Source: an uncultured Lachnospiraceae bacterium
Lineage (GTDB): Bacteria > Bacillota > Clostridia > Lachnospirales > Lachnospiraceae
Direction: 5' to 3'
DNA length: 64,000 bases
Assembly: GCA_949471785.1 (NCBI GenBank)
Contig: CASWRE010000002.1
Coordinates: 1-64,000, forward strand
The notes below the pieces were generated by a model, which saw only the letters and a program-made list of their open reading frames with translations, searched no databases and was not told the origin of the DNA. Numbering within the stretch: position 1 is the stretch's first letter; the number at the start of each line of letters is the position of its first letter. A program made the position numbers and the translations under genes. This document shows, piece after piece, positions 1-9,058 of the stretch.

Positions 1-77
1 GCGCAGTAAATGCGCATTCCTGACCCATGAAAAGTAATTTCTGTTCCGTTTTCTACATATGGTTTTTCGAAAAAGTC

Positions 78-106
78 TTGACTTTTGGATAATGACATGG
101 TAACGT
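78..106 (+). promoter_or_regulatory. Sigma-A promoter of leuA leader
   Basis: A TTGACT hexamer at 78-83 is followed after 17 bases by TAACGT at 101-106. This matches the -35 element well and the -10 only partly. It lies directly upstream of the T-box leader, so transcription would begin near 113. The call rests on position and match to the sigma-A consensus. Confidence 0.55.
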
Positions 107-124
107 AAGTGCAGGTTAAAAAGA

Positions 125-417
125 AAAAAGCGTTGATAAGGATTAGTACATATCTGTCCGGATGACAGAGAGCTGCTGGATGGTGCGAAACAGCGGAAGG
201 AAGATATGGAACTGCCCTTGGAGCGGTTGCCCGAAATTCTCCGGAATAGTAGACGCAGACGGAGCCCAACCGTTACAGTGGGAGAGATATCGAGTAATAT
301 CCGTATCTCGTTGAGTGTATGAGAAATTTTTTCTCATAAAGTAGAGTGGTACCGCGAGGACAGACAGTCTTTCGTCTCTGCATGATATGCAGTGTGACGA
401 AGGGCTTTTTTCTTTTT
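125..417 (+). promoter_or_regulatory. T-box leader of leuA
   Basis: This is a tRNA-sensing transcription attenuator. The sequence shows the AGAGAGCTGCTGG/GGTG-type stem I segment near 166-184, a GGAACTG...TTGGAG specifier-loop segment near 208-222, and the diagnostic T-box AGAGTGGTACCGCG at 343-356. The terminator arm follows at once: 367-376 pairs with 395-404 and is followed by a T-rich run. The specifier is read as CTG (Leu) at 212-214, which agrees with the downstream leucine gene. One base over it would read TGC (Cys), so the codon is not certain. Uncharged tRNA would stabilise the antiterminator and allow leuA expression. The leader is trans-sensing at the RNA level and needs no protein regulator. 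Confidence 0.9.
366..412 (+). terminator. T-box intrinsic terminator
   Basis: GTCTTTCGTC (367-376) pairs with GACGAAGGGC (395-404); a second short pairing, CTGCA/TGCAG, lies in the loop. CTTTTTTCTTTTT follows. The 5' arm lies just after the T-box, so terminator and antiterminator are mutually exclusive, as in other T-box leaders. Confidence 0.85.
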
Positions 418-449
418 GTCGAATACAATGTATGAGGAGGATTGTTAAC

Positions 450-2114
450 ATGATGAATCACAACAAGTATACTACACAGTATTTTCTGCCGCCCCAGGAT
501 TGCATGGACTGGGCTAAAAAAGAAAAAGTGGAGAAAGCGCCCGTATGGTGCAGCGTAGACCTGCGGGACGGCAACCAGGCTTTGGTCATTCCTATGAGTC
601 TTGATCAGAAGGTGGCCTTTTTCAAACTGCTTTGCAAGGTAGGTTTTAAGGAGATTGAGGTGGGTTTTCCGGCCGCTTCTGACACGGAATATATTTTTCT
701 GCGTACACTGATCGAGCAGAACCTGATTCCCGATGACGTAACGATCCAGGTGCTGACCCAGGCCCGTGAGCATATCATACGAAAGACTTTCGAAGGATTG
801 AAAGGCTGTAAAAACGCCATTGTCCATGTGTATAATTCCACATCTCTGGCCCAGCGGGAACAGGTTTTCCGCAAATCCAAAGAGGAAATCCTGCAGATAG
901 CCGTAGAGGGCGCCAGGCTGCTCAAAAAACTGACCGAAGAGGCGGGAGAGGATTACCGATTTGAATACAGTCCGGAGAGCTTCACCGGCACAGAGATGGA
1001 TTATGCTCTGGAGGTATGTAATGCAGTGCTGGATGTGTGGCAGCCTTCACCGGAGAAAAAGGCGATTATCAACCTTCCGGTGACGGTGCAGCTCTCCATG
1101 CCCCACATTTACGCCAGTCAGATTGAGTACATGAGTAAAAATATGAAATACCGGGACAGTGTGGTGCTTTCCCAGCATCCCCACAACGACAGGGGCTGCG
1201 GCGTGGCCGATGCGGAGATGGGTATATTGGCCGGAGCGGACCGTATTGAGGGAACGCTCTTTGGCAATGGCGAACGTACCGGCAATGTCGATGTGGTCAC
1301 GCTGGCCATGAATATGTATATGCAGGGAGCCGATCCCAAGCTGGATTTTTCGGATATGCCGACTATTGTAGAGGAATATGAGCAGTACACCGGTATGCAG
1401 GTGGATGAACGATCACCCTACAGCGGCGCCCTGGTATTTGCCGCATTCTCCGGTTCCCATCAGGATGCCATTGCCAAAGGCATGAAATGGATGGAGGAGA
1501 AACACCCGGATCTCTGGACCGTTCCCTATCTGCCCATCGATCCACAGGATATCGGCAGGAGTTATGACGCGGACGTGATCCGCATCAACAGCCAGTCCGG
1601 CAAAGGCGGCGTGGGTTACATTCTCGAGACGAAATTCGGCCTTTGTCTGCCGGCCAAGATGCGGGAGGCCATGGGTTATGCGGCAAAGGGCGTTTCTGAT
1701 CATATGCACAAAGAGCTGCAGCCCGATGAGATTTTCGATATTTTCAAAGAAAAATTCGAGAACATTACGGAGCCCTACAATATTACCTCCGTCCACTTTA
1801 AACAGGAGCCGGAGCGCATGATTTCCACCCAAGTGACATCCACCTTCGAGGGCAGGGAGATTCTGACGGAGGCTATGGGAAACGGCCGTTTAAATGCCGT
1901 CAGCAACGCCCTGAAAAAAGCCTATCATCTGGAATATAATCTGGTTACTTATCAGGAGCATGCCCTGGAGAGGAGCTCTTCCTCTCGTGCCATCGCCTAT
2001 GTGGGTATTCAGACCCCCGACGGCAGGCTTTCCTGGGGCGCCGCCGTGGATGCTGATATTATCCGTGCTTCTATTGATGCGCTGGTGACCGCTATTAATA
2101 ACAGAGGAAAATAA
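450..2114 (+). CDS. leuA: 2-isopropylmalate synthase
   Basis: This enzyme condenses acetyl-CoA with 2-oxoisovalerate, the first committed step of leucine synthesis. The protein is 554 residues, the long LeuA type. It has an N-terminal HMGL-like TIM barrel with the VWCSVDLRDGNQAL motif that carries the metal-binding Asp, a conserved SQHPHNDRGCG segment with the metal His residues, and a C-terminal LeuA dimer/allosteric domain ending near SSSSRAIAYVGIQ. I chose the ATG at 450 because AGGAGG ends nine bases upstream; the frame stays open further upstream, but that part lies in the T-box terminator. It is a single gene, controlled by the upstream T-box and ended by the hairpin at 2143. No leuB, leuC or leuD is in the window. 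Confidence 0.95.
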   Translation: MMNHNKYTTQYFLPPQDCMDWAKKEKVEKAPVWCSVDLRDGNQALVIPMSLDQKVAFFKLLCKVGFKEIEVGFPAASDTEYIFLRTLIEQNLIPDDVTIQVLTQAREHIIRKTFEGLKGCKNAIVHVYNSTSLAQREQVFRKSKEEILQIAVEGARLLKKLTEEAGEDYRFEYSPESFTGTEMDYALEVCNAVLDVWQPSPEKKAIINLPVTVQLSMPHIYASQIEYMSKNMKYRDSVVLSQHPHNDRGCGVADAEMGILAGADRIEGTLFGNGERTGNVDVVTLAMNMYMQGADPKLDFSDMPTIVEEYEQYTGMQVDERSPYSGALVFAAFSGSHQDAIAKGMKWMEEKHPDLWTVPYLPIDPQDIGRSYDADVIRINSQSGKGGVGYILETKFGLCLPAKMREAMGYAAKGVSDHMHKELQPDEIFDIFKEKFENITEPYNITSVHFKQEPERMISTQVTSTFEGREILTEAMGNGRLNAVSNALKKAYHLEYNLVTYQEHALERSSSSRAIAYVGIQTPDGRLSWGAAVDADIIRASIDALVTAINNRGK

Positions 2115-2142
2115 GTGTTCGTATTTTCCGTGTTAATGAAAT

Positions 2143-2226
2143 GATCCGTCATCGCACGGCAAAATATGTAACAGTTCGTCTTGTCTGAACCGTTACATAT
2201 TTTGCCCGTGCAGTGACGGATTTTTG
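2143..2226 (+). terminator. Long palindromic terminator after leuA
   Basis: A nearly perfect inverted repeat: GATCCGTCA...GCACGGCAAAATATGTAAC on the left arm pairs with GTTACATATTTTGCCCGTGCAGTGACGGAT on the right. TTTTTG follows. The loop contains a smaller palindrome, GTAACAGTTC...GAACCGTTAC (2168-2196), that recurs in variant form at 14965-15007. It is probably the leuA terminator, but the length and shared palindrome suggest a repeat element was recruited for the job. Confidence 0.75.
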
Positions 2227-2314
2227 TGAATAAAAGTAGCCATCTTTCCCAATATATGATATACTAGACACGGATTTGTGAATGTAGGAAATATAAATTC
2301 GGGAGGAACGAACT

Positions 2315-4450
2315 ATGAGTTTGCTAAACCGTAAACCACAGCGCGGCGTCCGCCTGCAGCCTTTAGAGACCATCGGGGGCTATCGAGTCCGGCCCGGCTT
2401 TTACAGCCGTGACGGCGCAGTGGCTACAGTGAACGGGGTCAGTTTCACGATACATTCCATAGGGGCCACGAGCTGTACGTTATTACTGTTTCGTCCCCAG
2501 GAAAAAAGACCTTACGCAAAATTAAAATTCCCCGAGGCTTACCGTATCGGCAACACTTATTCCATGTTGGTCTTTGATCTGAAAATTGATGAATTTGAAT
2601 ATGCTTTTGAGATGGATGGGCCCTATGACGAAACAAAGGGCCTGCTCTTCGACCGGAAAAATGTCCTGCTGGACCCCTATGCCAAGGCAGTGACAGGACA
2701 GAGGAACTGGGGGGAGAGTCCCGATGAGGGCAAGGATTTTGTCTATCATGCCCGGGTTGTGGAGAATAATTTTGACTGGGGTATTGCTCCGCATCTGGAG
2801 ATTCCCATGGAAGATATGATCGTTTATGAACTTCATGTACGGGGATTTACCAAGGATGAATCTTCCGGTGTGGATGCGAAAGGAACCTTTGAGGGGCTGC
2901 GCCAGAAAATCCCTTATTTAAAAGACCTGGGCATCAATGCGGTGGAGTTGATGCCGATTTTCGAGTTTGACGAGATGGAAAGCGCCAGAATAGTAGATGG
3001 AGAGCAGCTCTATAATTACTGGGGTTACAATACGGTTTGTTTTTTCGCGCCAAACACCAGTTACTCATCTGTAGTAGAGCACAACCATGAGGGAGACGAG
3101 CTGAAACAGCTGATCTATGATCTGAAAGAAAACGGCATCGAAGTGATCCTGGATGTGGTGTTCAACCATACGGCGGAGGGCAATGAAGACGGCCCCAGTT
3201 TTTCTTTTAAAGGTATTGACAATAATATTTACTATATATTGACTCCTGACGGGCATTATTATAATTTCAGCGGGTGTGGGAATGTGATGAATTGCAACCA
3301 TCCGGTGACGCGCCGTTTCATTATCGACTGCCTGCGTTATTGGGTGACCGAATACAGGGTTTCCGGTTTCCGGTTTGATTTGGCTTCCATTCTGACCAGG
3401 GATCAGAACGGCGCCCCCATGTTGGAACCTCCGATTATTCATGAAATTGCCTGCGACGCGATTCTGGGTAAAGTGAAGCTGATTGCGGAGGCCTGGGATG
3501 CGGCAGGACTCTATCAGGTAGGGAATTTTCCGGCTTTTCGGCGCTGGGCGGAGTGGAACGGCAGATACCGCGATGATTTGCGCCGTTTCCTGAAAGGGGA
3601 CGAAGGGCTGGCCAGCACGGCGATTACCCGGATTACCGGTTCCCGGGATATGTATGATCCCATGCAGCGGGGAAAAGGGGCTTCTATCAACTTCCTTAAT
3701 TGTCATGACGGTTTTACCCTCTATGATATGTATTCTTATAATATGAAGCATAACGAGAAAAACGGATGGAACAATACGGACGGGGACAATAACGGCAATA
3801 GCTGGAATTGCGGTGAGGAAGGCCCCACGGAGAATCCCAAAGTGGAAAGCCTGCGCAGGCGTATGGTGAAAAATGCTTTTGCTACGTTAATGTGCAGCCG
3901 TGGGCCCGCCATGTTCTATGCCGGGGACGAATTCTGTAACACTCAGTACGGAAATAATAATGCTTACTGTCAGGATAACCGGATTTCCTGGTTGGACTGG
4001 AACCGGCTGGATGAATATAAAGAAATCCACGATTTTTTCCGTTATATGATTGCTTTTCGGAAAAAATATGCGATTTTGCGCAAGCCCACCAAAAGTCTGG
4101 CCTGCGGTCTTCCCGATATCAGTATCCATAACGGCTATCCCTGGAACGGAGGGACGGATAACGGTACGAGGCTGATCGGCATCATGTATGCGGGACGGGA
4201 TGAGGCAGACAGCCGGGACGATATCGTGTTTTATTGCATGAATGCATACTGGGAGCCGCTGGATATGCAGCTTCCCAGTCTGCCGGACGGTATGCGTTGG
4301 AAGATCTGTGTAAATACCGATGTGGAGTATGAAAAGGGGAAGGATATTCAGTCCAGGACAGATTTTACATTCGGGAGCAAATTGAAAGTACCGCCCCGCG
4401 CAGTTATCGTGTTGGTGGGCGAGCCGGGGGCAAGGGCGCAGGGAGAGTAG
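2315..4450 (+). CDS. glgX: Glycogen debranching enzyme (GlgX/isoamylase type)
   Basis: A GH13 alpha-1,6-glucosidase of the isoamylase/GlgX group that removes branches from glycogen or related alpha-glucans. The protein is 711 residues. A CBM48-like N-terminal region (about 20-130) precedes the catalytic barrel. Visible family motifs are DVVFNHT, FRFDLASIL with the nucleophile Asp, IAEAWDA with the acid/base Glu, and NCHDGFTLYD with the third carboxylate. A C-terminal beta domain follows from about 600. The ATG at 2315 has GGGAGGA upstream, and TATACT at 2260-2265 could be its -10. The next gene, coaBC, begins three bases after the stop, so the two are probably cotranscribed although not functionally linked. 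No other glycogen gene is present. Confidence 0.88.
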   Translation: MSLLNRKPQRGVRLQPLETIGGYRVRPGFYSRDGAVATVNGVSFTIHSIGATSCTLLLFRPQEKRPYAKLKFPEAYRIGNTYSMLVFDLKIDEFEYAFEMDGPYDETKGLLFDRKNVLLDPYAKAVTGQRNWGESPDEGKDFVYHARVVENNFDWGIAPHLEIPMEDMIVYELHVRGFTKDESSGVDAKGTFEGLRQKIPYLKDLGINAVELMPIFEFDEMESARIVDGEQLYNYWGYNTVCFFAPNTSYSSVVEHNHEGDELKQLIYDLKENGIEVILDVVFNHTAEGNEDGPSFSFKGIDNNIYYILTPDGHYYNFSGCGNVMNCNHPVTRRFIIDCLRYWVTEYRVSGFRFDLASILTRDQNGAPMLEPPIIHEIACDAILGKVKLIAEAWDAAGLYQVGNFPAFRRWAEWNGRYRDDLRRFLKGDEGLASTAITRITGSRDMYDPMQRGKGASINFLNCHDGFTLYDMYSYNMKHNEKNGWNNTDGDNNGNSWNCGEEGPTENPKVESLRRRMVKNAFATLMCSRGPAMFYAGDEFCNTQYGNNNAYCQDNRISWLDWNRLDEYKEIHDFFRYMIAFRKKYAILRKPTKSLACGLPDISIHNGYPWNGGTDNGTRLIGIMYAGRDEADSRDDIVFYCMNAYWEPLDMQLPSLPDGMRWKICVNTDVEYEKGKDIQSRTDFTFGSKLKVPPRAVIVLVGEPGARAQGE

Positions 4451-4453
4451 AAA

Positions 4454-5671
4454 ATGCTGAAAAGGAAAACCATTATTCTGGGAGTGACGGCTGGCATAGC
4501 CGCCTATAAGGCGGCGGCGCTTGCCAGTCTGCTGGTGAAACAGCACGCGGACGTTCATGTGCTGATGACGCCGAAAGCCCACAATTTTATTCATCCGATC
4601 ACTTTTGAAACCCTTACCGGGAATAAATGCATCACTGATACGTTTGATCGGAATTTTGAATTTCAGGTGGGTCATGTGTCTCTGGCAAAGAGGGCGGATC
4701 TGGCGGTCATTGCGCCGGCCAGCGCCGACTGTATCGGGCGTCTGGCCTGCGGAATTGCCGACGATATGCTGACCACTACGATGTTGGCCTGCACTTGCCC
4801 GCGGCTGATAAGTCCGGCTATGAATACCCGCATGTACGAGAATTCCATCGTGCAGGAAAATCTGGATAAGTTGAAACGTCACGGCTGGCAGGTCATCGAG
4901 CCGGCTGTCGGCCGTCTGGCCTGTGGGGATACCGGAGCGGGGAAAATGGCGGAGCCGGAAACGCTGCTTGACTGGGTCTTGCGGGAGATTGCTCTGAAAA
5001 AGGATATGAGAGGCCTGCGTCTGCTGGTCACCGCGGGGCCGACCAGAGAGAGTATCGATCCGGTGCGCTTTATCACCAATCATTCTTCGGGCAAGATGGG
5101 TTATGCCGTTGCCCGGAACGCCATGCTTCGGGGGGCTGAAGTGACGCTGGTCAGCGGCCCTTGTGCCATTGCCCCCGTGCCCTTTGTGAAGTTCGTGCCC
5201 GTCACGACGGCCCGCGATATGTTCGAGGCGGTGACAAGCCGGGCAGACGAACAGGATATTATTGTCAAAGCCGCCGCCGTAGCGGATTACCGGCCTGTTC
5301 ATGTGGCGAAAGACAAGGTAAAAAAAACTGACGGACAGATGAATATTGAGCTGGAGCGTACCGACGATATTCTGCGGTATCTCGGAGAACACAAAAGCCC
5401 CGGGCAGTTTTTGTGCGGCTTTTCCATGGAGACCCGGGACATGCTGGAGAATTCCCGCAGAAAATTGAAAGAGAAACATCTGGATATGATTGTGGCCAAC
5501 AATGTAAAGGTGTCCGGGGCAGGATTTGCCGGAGATACCAATGTGATCACGATCATCACGTCGGAAGAGGAGCTGTCTCTGGAACTGATGACGAAAGACC
5601 AGGCGGCGGAACGTATTTTGGACGCCATAACAGCCAGAAAGGCTGCAGCGCCGAAAGCATCCCTGGCGTAA
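4454..5671 (+). CDS. coaBC: Bifunctional phosphopantothenoylcysteine synthetase/decarboxylase
   Basis: This carries two successive steps of coenzyme A synthesis: CTP-dependent ligation of cysteine to 4'-phosphopantothenate, and FMN-dependent decarboxylation of the product. The 405-residue protein shows the N-terminal flavoprotein decarboxylase domain (about 1-180) with the substrate-clamp motif PAMNTRMYEN, and a C-terminal CoaB domain (about 190-395) starting LLVTAGPTRESIDPVRF and including SSGKMG. Length is normal for the fused enzyme. The start lies three bases after the upstream stop and uses GGGAGAG as ribosome binding site. coaX follows 37 bases downstream, so three activities of the pathway come from two adjacent genes. 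Confidence 0.96.
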   Translation: MLKRKTIILGVTAGIAAYKAAALASLLVKQHADVHVLMTPKAHNFIHPITFETLTGNKCITDTFDRNFEFQVGHVSLAKRADLAVIAPASADCIGRLACGIADDMLTTTMLACTCPRLISPAMNTRMYENSIVQENLDKLKRHGWQVIEPAVGRLACGDTGAGKMAEPETLLDWVLREIALKKDMRGLRLLVTAGPTRESIDPVRFITNHSSGKMGYAVARNAMLRGAEVTLVSGPCAIAPVPFVKFVPVTTARDMFEAVTSRADEQDIIVKAAAVADYRPVHVAKDKVKKTDGQMNIELERTDDILRYLGEHKSPGQFLCGFSMETRDMLENSRRKLKEKHLDMIVANNVKVSGAGFAGDTNVITIITSEEELSLELMTKDQAAERILDAITARKAAAPKASLA

Positions 5672-5708
5672 TGGTGGAGTTTGTGATGAGTATAAAGAGG
5701 AGGCAGAT

Positions 5709-6476
5709 ATGATACTGGCGATTGATATTGGCAATACGAACATTGTAGTGGGAGTCGTTCACCGCAATAAGGAGATATATTTTATTGAAAGGCTGTCTAC
5801 GGATACGACGAAGACAGAGATGGAGTATGCCATTGATCTGAAAATATTGCTGGAGCTGAATCATATTCTGCCCGGTCAGCTTGAGGGGGGGATTATTGCC
5901 TCCGTGGTGCCGCAGATCACCTGCATTGTGAAGGAAGCAGCAGAGAAGATCCTGAAAAGGAACGTGCTGCTGGTGGGGCCTGGGGTGAAAAACGGCCTGA
6001 ATATCAAGATGGACAATCCGGCTTCCGTGGGAAGCGATCAGATCGTGGACGCTGTGGCGGCCATCGAGGAGTATCCGCTGCCTCTGATCATCATTGATAT
6101 GGGAACGGCCACCACCATGAGCGTGGTGGATATGAAGAAGAATTATATCGGCGGTGTGATCATGCCGGGGATCAATGTATCCTTAAATGCTTTGACTGAC
6201 CATGCGGCCCAGCTTTACGGCATCAGCCTGGAGGCTCCCCGGCATACCATCGGAAAAAATACGGTGGATTGCATGAGGAGCGGCGTGATCCATGGGAATG
6301 CGGCCTGCATTGACGGTATGATCGATCGGATAGAAGAAGAACTGGGACAGCCTGCCACGCTGGTGGCTACAGGCGGACTGGCAAAAGTGATTATGCCCCA
6401 CTGCAAGAGAGAAATTTTTGTCGATGATGATCTTCTGTTGAAAGGGCTGCGGATCATATATGACAAAAATCATTGA
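5709..6476 (+). CDS. coaX: Type III pantothenate kinase
   Basis: It phosphorylates pantothenate, the first step of CoA synthesis. The 255-residue protein belongs to the ASKHA fold type III kinases. Visible motifs are the phosphate-1 loop MILAIDIGNTNIVVGV at the N-terminus, PASVGSDQIVDAVAA, the phosphate-2 region IIIDMGTATT, and the adenosine-side VATGGLAK. Type III kinases need a monovalent cation and are not feedback inhibited by CoA (family knowledge). AGGAGG sits six bases before the ATG. It forms an operon with coaBC. Confidence 0.95.
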   Translation: MILAIDIGNTNIVVGVVHRNKEIYFIERLSTDTTKTEMEYAIDLKILLELNHILPGQLEGGIIASVVPQITCIVKEAAEKILKRNVLLVGPGVKNGLNIKMDNPASVGSDQIVDAVAAIEEYPLPLIIIDMGTATTMSVVDMKKNYIGGVIMPGINVSLNALTDHAAQLYGISLEAPRHTIGKNTVDCMRSGVIHGNAACIDGMIDRIEEELGQPATLVATGGLAKVIMPHCKREIFVDDDLLLKGLRIIYDKNH

Positions 6477-6515
6477 AACGGAAAAAAGAAAAAAGAAGAT
6501 TTTTGAAAATAATGG

Positions 6516-6543
6516 TTGACGTGCCATGAAAATCTGGTATAAT
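6516..6543 (+). promoter_or_regulatory. Sigma-A promoter of rpsU
   Basis: TTGACG (6516-6521), 16-base spacer, TATAAT (6538-6543). It is a strong match and sits 82 bases upstream of the rpsU start. Confidence 0.8.
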
Positions 6544-6624
6544 CTATCTAGTGCAGTTAAATAATATACCCAAACAGTTGTATTATGCACAATTTACAGC
6601 TGGAGGGAGGTTAGGTGTGAGTTT

Positions 6625-6801
6625 ATGTCAAACGTTATCGTAAAAGAAAACGAGACTCTGGACAGCGCTTTACGCAGATTCAAGCGAAGCTGCGCGAAGG
6701 CTGGTATTCAGCAGGAGATTCGTAAGAGAGAGCATTATGAGAAACCGAGTGTTCGCCGCAAAAAGAAATCCGAAGCTGCCAGAAAACGCAAATATAACTA
6801 A
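6625..6801 (+). CDS. rpsU: 30S ribosomal protein S21
   Basis: Small ribosomal subunit protein S21, 58 residues. It begins [20 protein letters not shown] and ends in a very basic tail ([15 protein letters not shown]), as in Firmicutes S21. GGAGGGAGG lies upstream with a somewhat long spacing of about 14 bases. It has its own consensus promoter and an immediate terminator, so it is a monocistronic unit rather than part of the coa operon. Confidence 0.96.
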   Translation: MSNVIVKENETLDSALRRFKRSCAKAGIQQEIRKREHYEKPSVRRKKKSEAARKRKYN

Positions 6802-6807
6802 TGTGCA

Positions 6808-6837
6808 GGGGGAAGGTAGAGACCTTCCCTTTTTTCA
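6808..6837 (+). terminator. rpsU terminator
   Basis: GGGAAGGT pairs with ACCTTCCC around a four-base loop and runs into TTTTTT. It starts a few bases after the rpsU stop. Confidence 0.9.
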
Positions 6838-6903
6838 TGCTTTCTATAGTCATATCTCTTCTTTTCCGTGGATATAATGAAAAAAAGTTAAGTTTGGCTG
6901 ACG

Positions 6904-8184
6904 ATGAAGAAACGATTATCAAACGGACGGTTTCTACATTTTTTTGATTGGCCGTCTGTGGGGAGCATATGCCAAAGAGGCAGGCCTGCTGTGTTTTTTG
7001 CTGTTTTTTTGTTGCTGGTGGCCATGATGCCCTGGATTACATATGCGGAAGAGACCGCGGAAGAGCCGTCCGGCGGTCCGGCGGTCACGGTCAGTTCCCC
7101 CTGCGTACTTCTGATGGAAGCGTCCACCGGCCAGGTAATCTTTGAGCAGGCGGCGGATGAACAGCGCACGCCGGCCAGTGTGACAAAGCTGATGACGCTG
7201 CTGCTCATTTACGAGCAGATAGAGAGCGGAAATCTCTCTCTGGAAGATACGGTGACAGTCAGCAGCAATGCTCAAAGTATGGGAGGCTCCCAGGTATTTC
7301 TGGAAGCAGGAGAAACACAGACCGTGGAGACGATGATCAAGAGCATCGTCATCGCTTCCGGGAATGACGCTTCTATGGCGATGGCGGAGCATATTGGCGG
7401 ATCGGAGGAGAATTTTGTGGCCATGATGAACACAAGAGCCGCAGAACTGGGCATGGAGCATACGCATTTTGTGGATTGCTGTGGTTTAACCGACGATCCG
7501 CAGCATTATATGACAGCCAGGGATATCGCCACGCTCTCTCGGGAGATTGTGACAAGATTTCCTCAGATCTACGACTATTCTACCATTTGGATGGAGGATA
7601 TTACCCATAATACCCGCAGGGGAAGCTCGCAGTTCACCCTGACTAACACAAACAAGATGCTTCGCAGTTATGATGGCTGTGTGGGTTTAAAGACCGGAAG
7701 TACCAGTCGGGCCGGATTCTGTGTATCAGAGGTGGCCGTGCGGAATGATATCACGATGATTGCGGTGATTCTGGGGGCGGAGACATCCAAGGGACGCTTT
7801 GCCGACGCGGCGGCTCTTTTGAATTATGGGTTCGGCGTCACCCATCTGTATACGGATACCAATACCTATGAATTGACCTGTCCGAAGATTTTAAATGCCA
7901 GAGTGCAGGGAATAGCCTGCCGGCCAGCAGAGGTATTCCACTGGCTGGATCTGGAAAACAGGGATTTTTCCCAGATTGCCAGTGAGGTGATCTATACAGA
8001 GGGATTGTCTGCTCCTATTGAAGCCGATGCGGTGGTGGGGTCTATTCGCTATACCTATGATGGACAGGAGATCGGCAGCGTGGACATATTGGTCAATGAG
8101 GCTGTGGAGGAACGTACTTACGGAGATTGCCTGGAGGATTTCGCCGGGCAGCTGTTGTTTAAGAGCGAGAAGATTATCCCTTGA
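6904..8184 (+). CDS. D-alanyl-D-alanine carboxypeptidase (DacF/PBP5 type), first copy
   Basis: A low-molecular-weight penicillin-binding protein that trims the terminal D-Ala of peptidoglycan stem peptides outside the membrane. The 426-residue protein has a signal sequence (hydrophobic core about 30-47, AVFFAVFLLLVAMMPWITYA). The three serine-peptidase motifs are present: SVTK with the nucleophile Ser92, SGND, and KTGST. A beta-rich C-terminal domain follows from about 320. The ATG at 6904 lacks a clear Shine-Dalgarno sequence, and a later start is possible, but the signal peptide fits this one. TATAAT at 6873-6878 may be its -10. A second carboxypeptidase of the same type lies at 10404. Confidence 0.9.
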   Translation: MKKRLSNGRFLHFFDWPSVGSICQRGRPAVFFAVFLLLVAMMPWITYAEETAEEPSGGPAVTVSSPCVLLMEASTGQVIFEQAADEQRTPASVTKLMTLLLIYEQIESGNLSLEDTVTVSSNAQSMGGSQVFLEAGETQTVETMIKSIVIASGNDASMAMAEHIGGSEENFVAMMNTRAAELGMEHTHFVDCCGLTDDPQHYMTARDIATLSREIVTRFPQIYDYSTIWMEDITHNTRRGSSQFTLTNTNKMLRSYDGCVGLKTGSTSRAGFCVSEVAVRNDITMIAVILGAETSKGRFADAAALLNYGFGVTHLYTDTNTYELTCPKILNARVQGIACRPAEVFHWLDLENRDFSQIASEVIYTEGLSAPIEADAVVGSIRYTYDGQEIGSVDILVNEAVEERTYGDCLEDFAGQLLFKSEKIIP

Positions 8185-8247
8185 ATTTGCCGGGGGATTG
8201 GGGTATACTGGGACGGACGCACTTGGGAGGAGGACACTCATTATATT

Positions 8248-9051
8248 ATGAAGAAACTGTCTGTCAAGACGTATGAGATACACGTGTCCAGGCCGGATCT
8301 GCCATTCGGGAATATAAAGCTGGCATTTCTGACGGATTACCATAATCTGAAGGATGTGGACTGTCGGGAAAAACTGTTGGCATCCCTGGAGCAATATGCT
8401 CCGGATCTGGTGCTGGTGGGCGGCGATATGCTGGTGGCGAAACGGGGGCATTCCCATGCGCCGGCGCTGCTTTTGATGCGCCGGCTGGCCGCTTATTACA
8501 GCGTATATTATGCTTTTGGCAATCATGAATATCGGATGAGCCTTCGTCCGGAGAATTATGGGGAGGCAGGGCTCCGTTATGAGGAAAAGCTGCGGGAGCT
8601 GGGGATTCGTCTTCTGCGCAACGAGACGGAGCATCTGAAAGTGAGAGATATTCCTCTGGCGGTCACCGGGCTGGAAATACCGTTTAGAAATTATCAGAAA
8701 TGGCGAAAAACTGCTTACAGCCCGGAACATATAGAGGCGGCTGTCGGAAAATCCGACAGACAGTCTTATCAGATTTTGCTGGCCCACAATCCTGTTTATG
8801 CCGATGAATACTTTGCCTGGAAACCGGATCTGGTTCTTTCCGGCCATATGCACGGAGGAGTCGTGCGGCTGTTTGGCAGGCCTGTGATCGGTACGGACGG
8901 AAAATTTTTCCCGAAATACGGGTATGGCAGGATTGACCAGGGGGATCGGACCATGTTGGTCGGAGCGGGACTCGGCGAGCATACGATCCCGATTCGGCTG
9001 TTTAACCCGCGGGAGTTGGTATGCGTTAATATACGGTTTAGCGTAAAATGA
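8248..9051 (+). CDS. Calcineurin-like metallophosphoesterase (YkuE/YaeI-like)
   Basis: A 267-residue metallophosphoesterase. The blocks of the superfamily are visible: LTDYH near the N-terminus (where D-x-H binds metal), GGDML, GNHEY, LAHNP and SGHMHGG. A short tail, FGRPVIGTDGKFFPKYGYG, resembles the YkuE/YaeI group, which cleaves phosphoester bonds in lipid intermediates; the actual substrate is not decided by sequence. No signal peptide or membrane segment is seen, unlike many YkuE proteins. The ATG at 8248 has GGGAGGAGG upstream. It stands between the first carboxypeptidase gene and scpA with short gaps, in one likely transcript. Confidence 0.82.
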   Translation: MKKLSVKTYEIHVSRPDLPFGNIKLAFLTDYHNLKDVDCREKLLASLEQYAPDLVLVGGDMLVAKRGHSHAPALLLMRRLAAYYSVYYAFGNHEYRMSLRPENYGEAGLRYEEKLRELGIRLLRNETEHLKVRDIPLAVTGLEIPFRNYQKWRKTAYSPEHIEAAVGKSDRQSYQILLAHNPVYADEYFAWKPDLVLSGHMHGGVVRLFGRPVIGTDGKFFPKYGYGRIDQGDRTMLVGAGLGEHTIPIRLFNPRELVCVNIRFSVK

Positions 9052-9058
9052 GGAATGT

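Noticed and set aside
3887-5743. 618-codon open frame on the minus strand across glgX and coaBC
   Set aside because: It lies opposite two certain genes, has biased composition rich in His, Arg and Pro, no ribosome binding site and no family motif. It is a by-product of GC bias in the real genes.
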